A stretch of DNA of 64,000 bases from Saccharolobus caldissimus. GTDB taxonomy: Archaea; Thermoproteota; Thermoprotei_A; Sulfolobales; Sulfolobaceae. The stretch is from NCBI RefSeq assembly GCF_020886315.1, contig NZ_AP025226.1:956001-1020000 (forward strand), in the 5' to 3' direction. The notes beneath the pieces are model-generated. The model had not been told where the DNA came from, ran no database searches, and was given only the letters and a program-made list of their open reading frames with translations. The translations under genes and the position numbers were made by a program. Below are positions 45,338 through 53,458 of the stretch, piece by piece (the first letter of the stretch is position 1; each line of letters opens with the position of its first letter).

Positions 45338-46597
45338 ATGGAGGAGGTTTTAAGTTCCAGTTTGTATACTCAGCAAGTTAAGAAGTTGTATAAGGTTGGG
45401 GAGATTTTGGGTTTGGATAGTGAGACTTTGGAGGTTCTTTCTCAGCCTGAGAGGGTTATTCAAGTTAAGGTTCAGATTAGGGGTTCTAATGGTAAGATTA
45501 AGACTTTTATGGGTTGGAGGAGTCAGCATAATTCTGCCTTGGGTCCTTATAAGGGTGGTGTTAGGTTTCATCCTAATGTTACTCAAGATGAGGTTGTTGC
45601 TTTGTCTATGATTATGACTTGGAAGAATTCCCTTTTGCAATTGCCTTATGGTGGGGGTAAGGGTGGTGTTAGGGTTGATCCTAGGAGTTTGACTAGGGAG
45701 GAGGTTGAGCAGTTGTCGAGGAAGTATGTTCAAGCGTTGTATAAGTATTTGGGTAGTGATTTGGATATTCCTGCCCCTGATGTTAATACTGATTCTCAAG
45801 TGATGGCTTGGTTTTTGGATGAGTATATTAAGATTACTGGGAGGGTTGATTTTGCAGTTTTTACCGGTAAGCCTGTTGAGTTGGGTGGTATTGGGGTTAG
45901 GTTGTATAGTACTGGTTTGGGTGTTGCTACTGTTGCTAGGGAGGCTGCTGGTAAGTATATTGGTGGTGTTGAGGGGGCTAGGGTTATTGTTCAAGGTTTT
46001 GGTAATGTTGGTTATTATGCTGCTAAGTTTTTGAGTGATATGGGGGCTAAGATTGTTGGTGTTAGTGATTCTAAGGGTGGGGTTATTAGTGAGTCTGGGC
46101 TTGATGTTGAGAAGGTTAAGGAGGTTAAGGATAGGACTGGGAGTGTTGTTAATTACCCTGAGGGTAAGAAGGTTAGTAATGATGAGTTATTAATTTCCAA
46201 TTGCGATATTTTAATTCCTGCTGCTCTTGAGAATGTTATTAATAAGTTCAATGCTCCTAAGGTTAAGGCTAAGTTAATTGTTGAGGGTGCTAATGGTCCT
46301 CTGACTGCTGATGCCGATGAGATTTTGTGGGGTAGGGGCGTTATTGTAATACCGGATATTTTAGCCAATGCTGGTGGTGTTGTTGGTAGTTATGTTGAGT
46401 GGGCTAACAATAAGATGGGTGAGATTATCAATGACGATGAGGCTAGGAAGTTAATTATCGATAGGATGAGTAATGCTTTCAGGAGTTTATACGAATACCA
46501 TGAGAAGAAGATGGGTGATAAGGACTTGAGGACTGCAGCAATGGCTTTAGCAGTTGATAGAGTTGTAAGTGCGATGAAGGCAAGAGGATTAATATAA
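45338..46597 (+). CDS. gdhA: Glutamate dehydrogenase, hexameric, NAD(P)-dependent
   Basis: 419 residues, standard length. The substrate-binding segment is [19 protein letters not shown] with the catalytic lysine (KGG), the [19 protein letters not shown] loop is present, and the nucleotide domain has [20 protein letters not shown]. The reaction is glutamate to 2-oxoglutarate plus ammonium. Codon use is striking: from 45338 to about 46190 it is nearly all GGT, GTT, TTG, GAG, AAG and AGG, unlike the A-rich neighbours. From about 46190 the codons return towards the genome norm. This bias opens long false frames on both other strands. It matches a highly expressed gene, with a patchwork origin as an alternative. 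Confidence 0.97.
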   Translation: MEEVLSSSLYTQQVKKLYKVGEILGLDSETLEVLSQPERVIQVKVQIRGSNGKIKTFMGWRSQHNSALGPYKGGVRFHPNVTQDEVVALSMIMTWKNSLLQLPYGGGKGGVRVDPRSLTREEVEQLSRKYVQALYKYLGSDLDIPAPDVNTDSQVMAWFLDEYIKITGRVDFAVFTGKPVELGGIGVRLYSTGLGVATVAREAAGKYIGGVEGARVIVQGFGNVGYYAAKFLSDMGAKIVGVSDSKGGVISESGLDVEKVKEVKDRTGSVVNYPEGKKVSNDELLISNCDILIPAALENVINKFNAPKVKAKLIVEGANGPLTADADEILWGRGVIVIPDILANAGGVVGSYVEWANNKMGEIINDDEARKLIIDRMSNAFRSLYEYHEKKMGDKDLRTAAMALAVDRVVSAMKARGLI

Positions 46598-47008
46598 AGG
46601 TCAATTTTTATTTATTTACTAATATCTACAAACTATTTAATCTAATTCATTGTTTGCAATTTTCTCATTTCCGATTATTTTGGTATGATAAAAAGTATAG
46701 GCATTTTGTGTATACTCTCAAAAGGGGTTAGACTTTCATAGGGTTTTATGATATTTCACATTAACCCTCGTCCTCATTCTCCTTGTTCGTCTCTCCATGC
46801 TTAGGTGGGAAGGAAAGGAAGAGTGATAAAGCCAGATTGCTAATTAAAAGTGGCCATTAGTCACGATGAAGGCCGAATTCTACTTCTTCTTTGATACAAC
46901 TGATATTGCCATATATTAACAACAAAAAGCGAAAATTTATTGAAATGTAGATATGAATAAGCTATAGAATTGTAAGCCTATTGGTTAATTATATCTTAGC
47001 GTTAAAAA
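46598..47008 (+). mobile_element. Intergenic region with IS200/IS605-type end remnant
   Basis: The first ~140 bases look like ordinary intergenic DNA. From about 46741 to 46885 a GC-richer segment ends in a 20-base block (46858-46877) identical to the reverse complement of 12623-12642. It is a right end of the same IS200/IS605-type family, in the opposite orientation, with the tnpB body missing. The rest has no gene. Confidence 0.45.
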
Positions 47009-47521
47009 TTATTTTTCTAGAACTAAACCGAAGTGATATGGCGTTGGAGAGAACCTATTGACTAATTTAAAATCTTTGAACCATTCTAAGTATTCCTTCT
47101 CACTCATTCTAATAGTTAGGGGAGGACCTATTGGTGTATTTTCCTTCTTCCAATCTATTATAATAACCTTTCCTCCCTCTTTAAGTATCCTCTTTATTTG
47201 TCTTACTGCATATTCCTTATCCTCCATATCGTGGAACGAGTTAGCTAAGAGTACATAATCTACTGAGTTGTCATTTATTTCTTCTGGACTTGTAAGGACT
47301 ATCGCGTCCTTTATCTTTTCCTTAACCTCCCTTAACGCTACTTCATTTATGTCAATACAGTATAATTTTATAGCGTAATTGATTAAGTATTTACAATAAA
47401 ATCCATTTCCACAGCCGTAATCGACTATTACTCCCTTTCCTTTTATTAGGTTTGGAAGGTACTCTTCTGGTCTTTCAAATTTCCTTCTGAATTCTTCGGG
47501 TGGATAAAAATGATGACGCAT
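47009..47521 (-). CDS. SAM-dependent methyltransferase (class I)
   Basis: About 170 residues. Motif I is VIVDYGCGNGFYCKYL, motif II around YCIDINEVALREV, then DYVLLANSFHDMEDKEYAVR and KEGGKVIIIDWKKENTP. This is a UbiE-like small-molecule methyltransferase with an unknown acceptor. The open frame extends to 47569, but those first codons (MKKTIRF) are encoded by the terminal repeat of the IS630-type element. I take ATG 47521 (MRHHFYPPEEFRRKFE) as the native start; ATG 47542 is possible. The IS insertion has replaced its upstream region, so expression may be altered. Confidence 0.8.
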   Translation of the reverse strand: MRHHFYPPEEFRRKFERPEEYLPNLIKGKGVIVDYGCGNGFYCKYLINYAIKLYCIDINEVALREVKEKIKDAIVLTSPEEINDNSVDYVLLANSFHDMEDKEYAVRQIKRILKEGGKVIIIDWKKENTPIGPPLTIRMSEKEYLEWFKDFKLVNRFSPTPYHFGLVLEK

Positions 47522-47556
47522 TATGATATTCTTATAATACATGATTAAAAATCTTA

Positions 47557-48689
47557 TAGTCTTTTTCATAATAACTGCAACGGGTTTATAACTTCCCTCA
47601 ATACAAAATATAGAAAAACATTGAGAAAATCTTGTATTATTATGAGATAAAACTTGATAAAACTTGTTAACAGATAAGAAAACAGGGATGAGAAAAATTT
47701 TTCCATACTTATATCTTCCTCAAGCACGTCGTGAAACTTATTAATCCAATAACTAGTATAATTACCCTTAGAAACCAAATAATAGAACTCGTCCTCAATA
47801 AACTCTAGAGCATAACACGAGTTATGATAAGTATTAACCCAACGTTTCAAGTCCTTCCAAACCAACTCAATTAAATCCGGAGAATAGGGAGGCAAGAAAA
47901 GCAAGATAATGCCGAGCTGAGAAGCAACGGAGAAAACGTAAGCATTCTTGTGAAACCTAGCATTATCAAGGATCAACACAATATTGCCAGAATTCCTAAC
48001 CCTAAGCAAGTAAAGAAAAGTAGCGAAAACCCTAGAATCAACATTGGAATAAGTTAGCATAAAACAAGGCTTACCATCAAACAAGCTAAAACATTAACAC
48101 TTGGATAATCAGCCCTAACAACATATAAACCCAACCTTAGAAGGATCATGACGAATACCACACTCATCCATGAAAAACACTTTTACACCCTTCTTAATAA
48201 CACCCCTCTCCCTAAGTATGTTGTCGGCATCTATTGGCCTCTTCTTGTCAATCTTGTAGGGAATTTTTAACCTCTTTCTCGCTATTCTCCAAGCTGTAGC
48301 TTATCTTCACGTTAAACTTTTCTTCTATGTAATTGCTTCCCATATGGTTTTTCCTTGTAGTTCTTGTATACTTATTTCTCTCTCGTTTATCTTCTTTTTT
48401 CTTCCTTTTCTCTGCTTGTAGAATAGGCATTTTTCTCCTTCCTTTTCGAATTCTTTTACCCATCTATAAACCGTGCTTGGGTGTACTTGTAGTATTTTTG
48501 CTATTTGGCTAATTTTCATTCCCTCCAAGTGTAGTAGTATTGCCCTAGTCTCGTTTAAACCCTTGGGCTTCTTGCCAATTATCTTCCTTTTTAAGGTCCT
48601 CAACACGCTCAGCCCAACAGTCCCCCATATACTAATACTAGATTTGACTCCCTTTTAGCTCCCCGTTGCAGTTATTATGAAAAAGACTA
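47557..48689 (-). mobile_element. IS630/Tc1-mariner-type insertion sequence with perfect terminal repeats
   Basis: A 30-base perfect inverted repeat, 47555-47584 and 48662-48691, bounds about 1.13 kb; the outermost bases are TATA on both sides, consistent with a TA target duplication. Inside is a leftward transposase in several frames. Perfect ends beside a broken transposase suggest a recent insertion whose transposase was inactivated later, or movement in trans. It separates a methyltransferase start from a HEPN gene. Related remnants lie at 56283-56540 and 60679-61106. Confidence 0.85.
47566..48606 (-). pseudogene. IS630-type transposase, broken by frameshifts
   Basis: The N-terminal part (48606-48325) is a helix-turn-helix: GLNETRAILLHLEGMKISQI and AKILQVHPSTVYRWVKEF. 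A middle piece in another frame (about 48285-48120) has KVFFMDECGIRHDPSKVGF with the first catalytic Asp. The C-terminal part (48084-47566) has IVLILDNARFHKNAYVF with the second Asp and PPYSPDLIELVWKDLKRW, where the expected NP of PDLNPIE is missing and the Glu remains. At least two frameshifts separate these parts. Confidence 0.8.
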
Positions 48690-48690
48690 T

Positions 48691-49014
48691 AGAAACTTTT
48701 TACATGATGCAAGGAGGGATCTTGAAGAAGGAATATGGAATTTATCGATATTCCATTCAGAACAAGCCTTACAACTCTGTATTAAATATAAACTTTATAC
48801 ATATTTGGGAGATTATCCTAAAATGCATGATTTAAGAATATTGTACTATGATTTAAAAAGATTTGAAAACATAGAACTAGATGACTTAATGTTAGATTTT
48901 TTAACTTAATCTTACATTTCGTCATGCTATTTACCCTACACTTTTTAAAAGGAGACTGCAGAAAAAGCTTTAAACTTCGTAGAGAGTGTAATGAAAGAAT
49001 TAAAATGTCTATAA
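48691..49014 (+). pseudogene. HEPN-domain toxin gene, disrupted
   Basis: Directly after the IS630 end one frame reads FLHDARRDLEEGIWNLSIFH, then SEQALQLCIKYKLYTYLGDY and PKMHDLRILYYDLKRFEN, a HEPN (PF05168-like) domain with the usual H in the PxxHDL segment. The same frame is then stopped by TAA at 48907 (after LDFLT), continues SYISSCYLPYTF, has TAA at 48946, and continues KETAEKALNFVESVMKELKC. The final stop overlaps the nucleotidyltransferase start by 10 bases. The N-terminus is lost at the IS junction. In HEPN-MNT pairs the HEPN protein is the toxic RNase; here it is clearly inactive. Confidence 0.75.
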
Positions 49015-49349
49015 CTGACATCCTCGAGGAGAATAAAAGAATAAGGGATCATTATATAAAAAACTTAGATTTCTATTTATCTAAAATTAAAGAAACTGTC
49101 AAAAATATTGATTCAAATGCTAAAGTTATCCTTTTTGGGAGTTATATAAGAGGAAATTTTAGACCAGACAGTGATATAGATATTTTAATTATAACTAATA
49201 GCATAAACAACGAGATAGATAGGCTAAGGATTTACCACGAAGTAAATAAGACTATAGGTAATGTAAATCCATTTGAAATTCACGTGATTACTGAAAATGA
49301 ATATAAATTCTGGTATATTAGATTTCTTGATGTGTATAAAGAGATATAA
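49005..49349 (+). CDS. Minimal nucleotidyltransferase (MNT) antitoxin
   Basis: 114 residues from the ATG at 49005. The signature is VILFGSYIRGNFRPDSDIDI (GS-x9-DxD) of polymerase-beta-like minimal nucleotidyltransferases, with a third acidic residue later (FEIHVITENEY). The start overlaps the HEPN frame, an arrangement typical of HEPN-MNT toxin-antitoxin pairs, in which the MNT adds AMP to the HEPN toxin or otherwise neutralises it. A longer in-frame start at 48924 would run through the HEPN coding region, so I reject it. The gene seems intact despite the loss of its partner. Confidence 0.85.
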   Translation: MSITDILEENKRIRDHYIKNLDFYLSKIKETVKNIDSNAKVILFGSYIRGNFRPDSDIDILIITNSINNEIDRLRIYHEVNKTIGNVNPFEIHVITENEYKFWYIRFLDVYKEI

Positions 49350-49438
49350 GGGAAATAGCATTTATAAAAATACTTAAAAAAAGAGTCTGGGATAAATTAG
49401 TTTTATTATCCCCGAGTATATATAGTATTTTGAGATTT

Positions 49439-50128
49439 TTAATCTAACGCTTTAGACCAATACAGATCATGGATTACAACCCTTGCAAGTACTGTTAAAT
49501 GTATCCTCTCCTCCCTAACCTTGTTTATAACCCAACCTGTTTTCCTCTTAATCCAAGAGATCAATGATTCAGCCTTCTCACGCTTAAAATACTCCTCCAA
49601 GTACTCTAGTGGATTCCTCATGAACCTAAGTATCATTTCTCTCCACCTCTTCCCTCCCTTGATTGACGCGTTTGATTTTGGTATCAAGTAGACTGTTGCG
49701 TTTGGGAATTCCTTCAGTGTTGACTTACCATAATACTTGTCAGCCCTCAAGGATTCAACGTGTACGCCCAAATCTTTCAGAACCTTGAGGGCTCTTTCAT
49801 AAGCCTCACTCTTTAACGAATACCCGTAAGCTACGATTAGGTTACTAGCTAAGTCAAAGATGAAGAAGGAGTATACGAAACCCTTCCCCTCCTCTCCAGA
49901 CTCCTCCCTCTCACTCCTATAATGCCTTGTAATCACCACTGAATAACCCTTACTATCCATTGCTGCATCAATTGATAATCCCTCAACAATTTGTGATAGT
50001 AGGTTGTAGAATGTAACGAAGACATCTGGGTCTGAGTAGAGTCTTTCCACGGTCTTGTAACTTATTTCTACACTTGTTAAGTTGAGTAGTGATGTTAGTT
50101 CTACTGTCTCCCTATTTGTTAATCCCAA
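49439..50128 (-). CDS. DDE transposase, C-terminal main part
   Basis: 229 residues. Possible catalytic acids are in SIDAAMDSKGYSVVITRHYR, HVESLRADKYYGK and FKREKAESLISWIKRKTGW. The frame starts at a TTG after an upstream frame with stops, so it may be a frameshifted continuation of the 50192-50380 frame, where the sequence IVIIKEYLGLTNRETVE joins it. If the two are one gene, the transposase is frameshifted and dead; if not, this is a separate full gene. The motif set resembles transposases of Sulfolobus ISs around 1.1 kb. Confidence 0.65.
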   Translation of the reverse strand: MGLTNRETVELTSLLNLTSVEISYKTVERLYSDPDVFVTFYNLLSQIVEGLSIDAAMDSKGYSVVITRHYRSEREESGEEGKGFVYSFFIFDLASNLIVAYGYSLKSEAYERALKVLKDLGVHVESLRADKYYGKSTLKEFPNATVYLIPKSNASIKGGKRWREMILRFMRNPLEYLEEYFKREKAESLISWIKRKTGWVINKVREERIHLTVLARVVIHDLYWSKALD

Positions 50129-50191
50129 GTATTCCTTGATTATTACTATGCTTTTTCTTGTGGTGTTAGTTTACTCTTCCTTCCCTAACTT

Positions 50192-50380
50192 TCACGAATT
50201 TTGCAGCCTTTTCCATTCCTTCAACTCTTGCCCAAATCTCCTCAACGTTGCTAGCCTTTCCTCCTCACTCATCTCAGCAGTTTTCTCCTTGTCAAGCTTG
50301 CTCTCCTTATACAGCTTGATTAAATCTTCTATTGATGCCTTGAAATTATCAAAGTCCCTTTGGGTTAACTTCTTATTCAT
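50192..50380 (-). CDS. Upstream small frame in the IS, probably the transposase N-terminal part
   Basis: 62 residues: MNKKLTQRDFDNFKASIEDL, IKLYKESKLDKEKTAEMSEE, RLRRFGQELKEW-like tail. It is helical and charged. It lies between the right terminal repeat and the transposase frame in the same orientation, 63 bases apart. It may be the N-terminus broken off by a frameshift or a short IS-encoded protein. Confidence 0.4.
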   Translation of the reverse strand: MNKKLTQRDFDNFKASIEDLIKLYKESKLDKEKTAEMSEEERLATLRRFGQELKEWKRLQNS

Positions 50381-50431
50381 ATGCTATTATATACAAAATG
50401 GAGGGTATGTAAAGTTTTTGTCCCAGACTCT

Positions 50432-50765
50432 AAAAATAAAATAAATTATAATTTTAGCTTAAATTGGAACGCAACTACTAGAGTTAGCAAATAAAGAGCG
50501 TTAAGTTAACTGATAAAGTATAAAGATAGTATTGCTATTAGATATAAATAGGCAGGTAAACTTATAAGGACATAAGTAATGTTGTGTTCTAATAACGAAT
50601 TACTTTGCGACAAAATTTATAGCTTAATAGTAACACTTTCTCCACACTCCATTAAGGTGGACGTATCTATTAAGGTAAATATTATATGACTACTTTTTAT
50701 TTTAATCAAATAACATTAAATCATAGACTTAATAATAAAAGTAATAACATATTATATTAAATCTA
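50432..50765. other. Intergenic region, nothing recognised
   Basis: About 330 AT-rich bases between the IS and the membrane protein gene. No frame, repeat or RNA gene is recognised. Confidence 0.4.
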
Positions 50766-51638
50766 TCATAATACAATTTCTTTAAATCTAATCTTCACAT
50801 GAAAGAAGGATACTAGAAAACCTAATAATAATGAAACTAGAATAAGCTCTACAATTTTAAGATTAACTATAGTAATAACGGGATTATATAAATGGTAACC
50901 TTGATATAATATTAAAATTAGTCCAATTATCATTATACCTATTATACTACCCTTTATACTCCTAGTAACTTTTCTAAATTGCAATCTTCTTCTCCAAATT
51001 TCTCCAGCTATGTAGAAAAGTATTATACCGATGTCAATAAAGAAGTACTTAACAAAGGCAGTTTCAATGAAATTTATCCACCATATTATAAGATTATTTA
51101 TTTCATACAATTGTATAAAAATGAAACTAGAGTAAAATATCATCCAATCTACAAGTCTACTGTTCTTAAATGGACCATATATCCTTATCCAAGGCATTTT
51201 AACAACTTCCTTTAATCCTGGATCGGTAGTTTTATTTATAATTCTATTGGGATCTTCTAAATACCACTTAATCCCACTACTCTTCTTTATATTACCATCA
51301 TAATCTAATTGAAAATTCTTGATAATTCTACCTAATGGGAAAAATAATTCAACACCTCTATCTGTAGGTGATGTTAATAGATCTAAGCCTATATGAAGAA
51401 AAACCCCTAAGCCTAAATATACGTTGAAAAACGTAATTGCTAAAGCAAAGAAAACGTTATGAAATAAAGCCCTATGAAGCTGATATTTTGCGAAAATTCT
51501 CCTCTTAGTGAATATATATTCCCTGTCTAAATCTGGTATAGCTGCACCAATACCAACTAGCACAGCTAGAGTAATATCATTATGAAATAAGATTAATCCG
51601 ACGGCTAAGGCTAAAGCGATATGAGTATTTAGGTTCAT
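50766..51638 (-). CDS. Membrane-bound metal-dependent hydrolase-like protein (YdjM/LexA-regulated family)
   Basis: 290 residues. The N-terminal half has the family motifs NTHIALALAVGLILFHNDIT, GAAIPDLDREYIF, YQLHRALFHNVFFA and HIGLDLLTSPTDRGVELFFP, with the conserved H, D and H residues expected to bind metal. The rest has several hydrophobic helices (LVDWMIFYSSFIFIQLYEIN, GSIIGIMIIGLILILYQGYH). Bacterial relatives are YdjM/phospholipase-like membrane proteins. The substrate is unknown. Confidence 0.8.
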   Translation of the reverse strand: MNLNTHIALALAVGLILFHNDITLAVLVGIGAAIPDLDREYIFTKRRIFAKYQLHRALFHNVFFALAITFFNVYLGLGVFLHIGLDLLTSPTDRGVELFFPLGRIIKNFQLDYDGNIKKSSGIKWYLEDPNRIINKTTDPGLKEVVKMPWIRIYGPFKNSRLVDWMIFYSSFIFIQLYEINNLIIWWINFIETAFVKYFFIDIGIILFYIAGEIWRRRLQFRKVTRSIKGSIIGIMIIGLILILYQGYHLYNPVITIVNLKIVELILVSLLLGFLVSFFHVKIRFKEIVL

Positions 51639-51715
51639 ATTAACGTATAGACTTACTAAATTAAAAAAATAGAGGAGAGTTAAGATATATTAAAGTGCAA
51701 TGTGAAAATTTCTTA

Positions 51716-52183
51716 ATGATAATACCTAGGGAAATTGAAGAATTATTAAAGAAAGAGGCTTATGAAAAAGGTATAGATTTAGAGTTATTAATAATAGATA
51801 AACTCTCTTTTAACTTAGATCCTTCAACTAAAGTTTCATTATATTTGAGGAAAGCCGAGGAATTATTCAATAAGTCCTTGGAATATCTTAAAAACGATGA
51901 TTTAATTCAAGCTGCTGAAAAAGCGTGGGGTGCTTGTGCATCTATGGTTAAAGCTTATGCTGAAAAGAAAGGTTTAGAACACTATAGACATAGGCAATTG
52001 GAAGAAATTATGACTAAGTTAATCTCAGAAAAAGGAGGGGACAAGGAATTAATAAGTGAATGGAGTGTTTGCTTAAGATTACATTCGAATTTTTATGAAG
52101 GATTTATAACTAAATTGGATTTGAGTTCATCATTGGAGTTGATTAAAAAATTTATTGAAAAAATGAAAACTGAAATAATTTGA
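51716..52183 (+). CDS. PaREP1-family protein (HEPN-like)
   Basis: 155 residues. The helical core YLRKAEELFNKSLEYLKNDD, LIQAAEKAWGACASMVKAYA and HYRHRQLEEIMTKLI matches the PaREP1 family, which is related to HEPN domains. A TATA (aagatatatt, 51683-51692) puts the RNA start near 51713, favouring ATG 51716 over the upstream GTG at 51695. It stands alone, divergent from the YdjM-like gene. Whether it is an RNase or only an RNA-binding relative is unknown. Confidence 0.75.
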   Translation: MIIPREIEELLKKEAYEKGIDLELLIIDKLSFNLDPSTKVSLYLRKAEELFNKSLEYLKNDDLIQAAEKAWGACASMVKAYAEKKGLEHYRHRQLEEIMTKLISEKGGDKELISEWSVCLRLHSNFYEGFITKLDLSSSLELIKKFIEKMKTEII

Positions 52184-52401
52184 TATTATTATAATAACAA
52201 TATATAGTAATTTAATTTTTAAATTTAATTTCGATAAAATATGATTTAATCTTTGGATAAAATCTAATCTTTATGAAGAGATAAAAGATCAAAGTAATCT
52301 CTAATGTTAGATAACGTTTAATACTAAATATTTGGAAGTAATCTAAATGTGCAAACTATTTTTATAAAGTATATAAGGAATACAAGATATTTTGCTAAAT
52401 T

Positions 52402-53456
52402 ATGAGAGATGAAGTTAAAGTATCAATACATTAATGGGATTATCGTCATTGTTTACCGGACTATTACCTACCTATGCTGTTCTAGGTGTTTTAGCACCTG
52501 CGCTATTAACCACTCTAAGGTTCCTACAAGGAGTATCATTAGGTGGGGAGTTTGGCGGAGGAATAACTTTAACTGCGGAATTTGCAGACCCCTCAAATAG
52601 GGCCTTTTATGTTGGAATAGCTCAAACAGCACAAGGTCTAGGACCTTTGCTTGCAACTGGCCTCATCTTTATTTTTAGTTCACTTATGTCGCCTTATTCT
52701 TTTGAGGCAATTGGCTGGAGGATTCTGTTTATTATAGGGGCTTTTATTGCAGTTATAGGTGTTATTATAAGGTTAAAAATAACTGAATCTCCGGTATTTA
52801 AGAGAGTCAGAAATCAAGGAGAAATTTCTAAAGTTCCTTTAGTAGAAGCATTTAAGCACTATTGGAAGAAAATACTATTAGGCTTAGGATTTATTATTGG
52901 AGGAACTACTCTTACGTACGCTACTAGCGTTTTCGCCTCATCCTATTTAGAGACTGTAATAGGAGTTCCAGCTAAACTTGTTTCATTAGCACTTGTAATA
53001 GGTTATATCATTGAAACAATTTGTATAGTTATTTTTGCTAAAATTGCGGATAAGTTAGGGAGAAAACCTATGATGATAGCTACTGCAGTAGGATTACTTA
53101 TATTTGTATATCCATATTTCTATTTAATATCTACTGGAATATTTCCATTAATAGTTTTAGCTCAAGTCATATATTCAATTATAGGCTCATTTGGTACTGG
53201 GGCTTATGCTACAGCACTAACTGAATTATTCCCTACTAAGGTTAGATACACTGCACTATCCTTCGACTATCATGTTGGAGTTGCAGTATTTGGAGGAACA
53301 ACACCCTTTATAGCGACCTATCTAATTTTTGCTACTAAATATAGATTAGCTCCCGTATTCTGGGGAATTGCGGGAATGATAGTAACTCTAATAGCTTATA
53401 GCTTATATAAGGAAACTAAAGGAACAGTATTTGAGGGGCAAGAAAAGGTGAGTTAA
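52402..53456 (+). pseudogene. MFS transporter of the metabolite:H+ symporter type, N-terminus missing
   Basis: The long frame 52434-53456 (340 residues) starts at MGLSSLFTGLLPTYAVLGVL and continues RFLQGVSLGGEFGGGITLTA, the segment around helices 4-5 of ShiA/ProP-type MHS transporters. It runs to the normal C-terminus with about 9 helices. About 90-100 residues, helices 1-3 and the GDRxGRK loop, are absent. Just upstream, ATG AGA GAT GAA at 52402 (MRDEVKVSI) looks like a surviving N-terminal end in another frame, so an internal deletion of ~280 bases with a frame change is likely. It is probably non-functional. Confidence 0.6.
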
Positions 53457-53458
53457 AT

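Larger units (their letters stand above)
49382..50431 (-). mobile_element. Insertion sequence, about 1.05 kb, with ~15-bp terminal repeats
   Basis: AGAGTCTGGGATAAA at 49382-49396 and TTTGTCCCAGACTCT at 50417-50431 form an inverted repeat with one mismatch. Inside are a leftward DDE transposase (49439-50128) and a shorter upstream frame. Both flanks are A-rich (tta followed by a run of A on the left, taaaaataaa on the right), so a target duplication is not clear. I do not name the family with certainty; it is a DDE type known in Sulfolobus. Confidence 0.75.

Noticed and set aside
45350-45994. 214-codon open frame on the minus strand inside the glutamate dehydrogenase gene
   Set aside because: It arises from the codon bias of gdhA (few T/A at third positions). 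The protein is made of N, L, T, P, S and I with no domain. The sense gene is certain.
45396-46034. Two 71-codon plus-strand frames inside gdhA
   Set aside because: Same cause; sequences rich in L, V, G and R with no family and no start signals.
48248-48463. 71-codon minus-strand frame in the IS630 element
   Set aside because: It overlaps the clear helix-turn-helix frame (48325-48606) in another frame; only its end (SNYIEEKFNV) may be a genuine frameshifted piece of the transposase.
48924-49004. Longer start for the nucleotidyltransferase
   Set aside because: These codons overlap the HEPN frame and are not conserved-looking; the ATG at 49005 gives a normal MNT start overlapping the HEPN stop.
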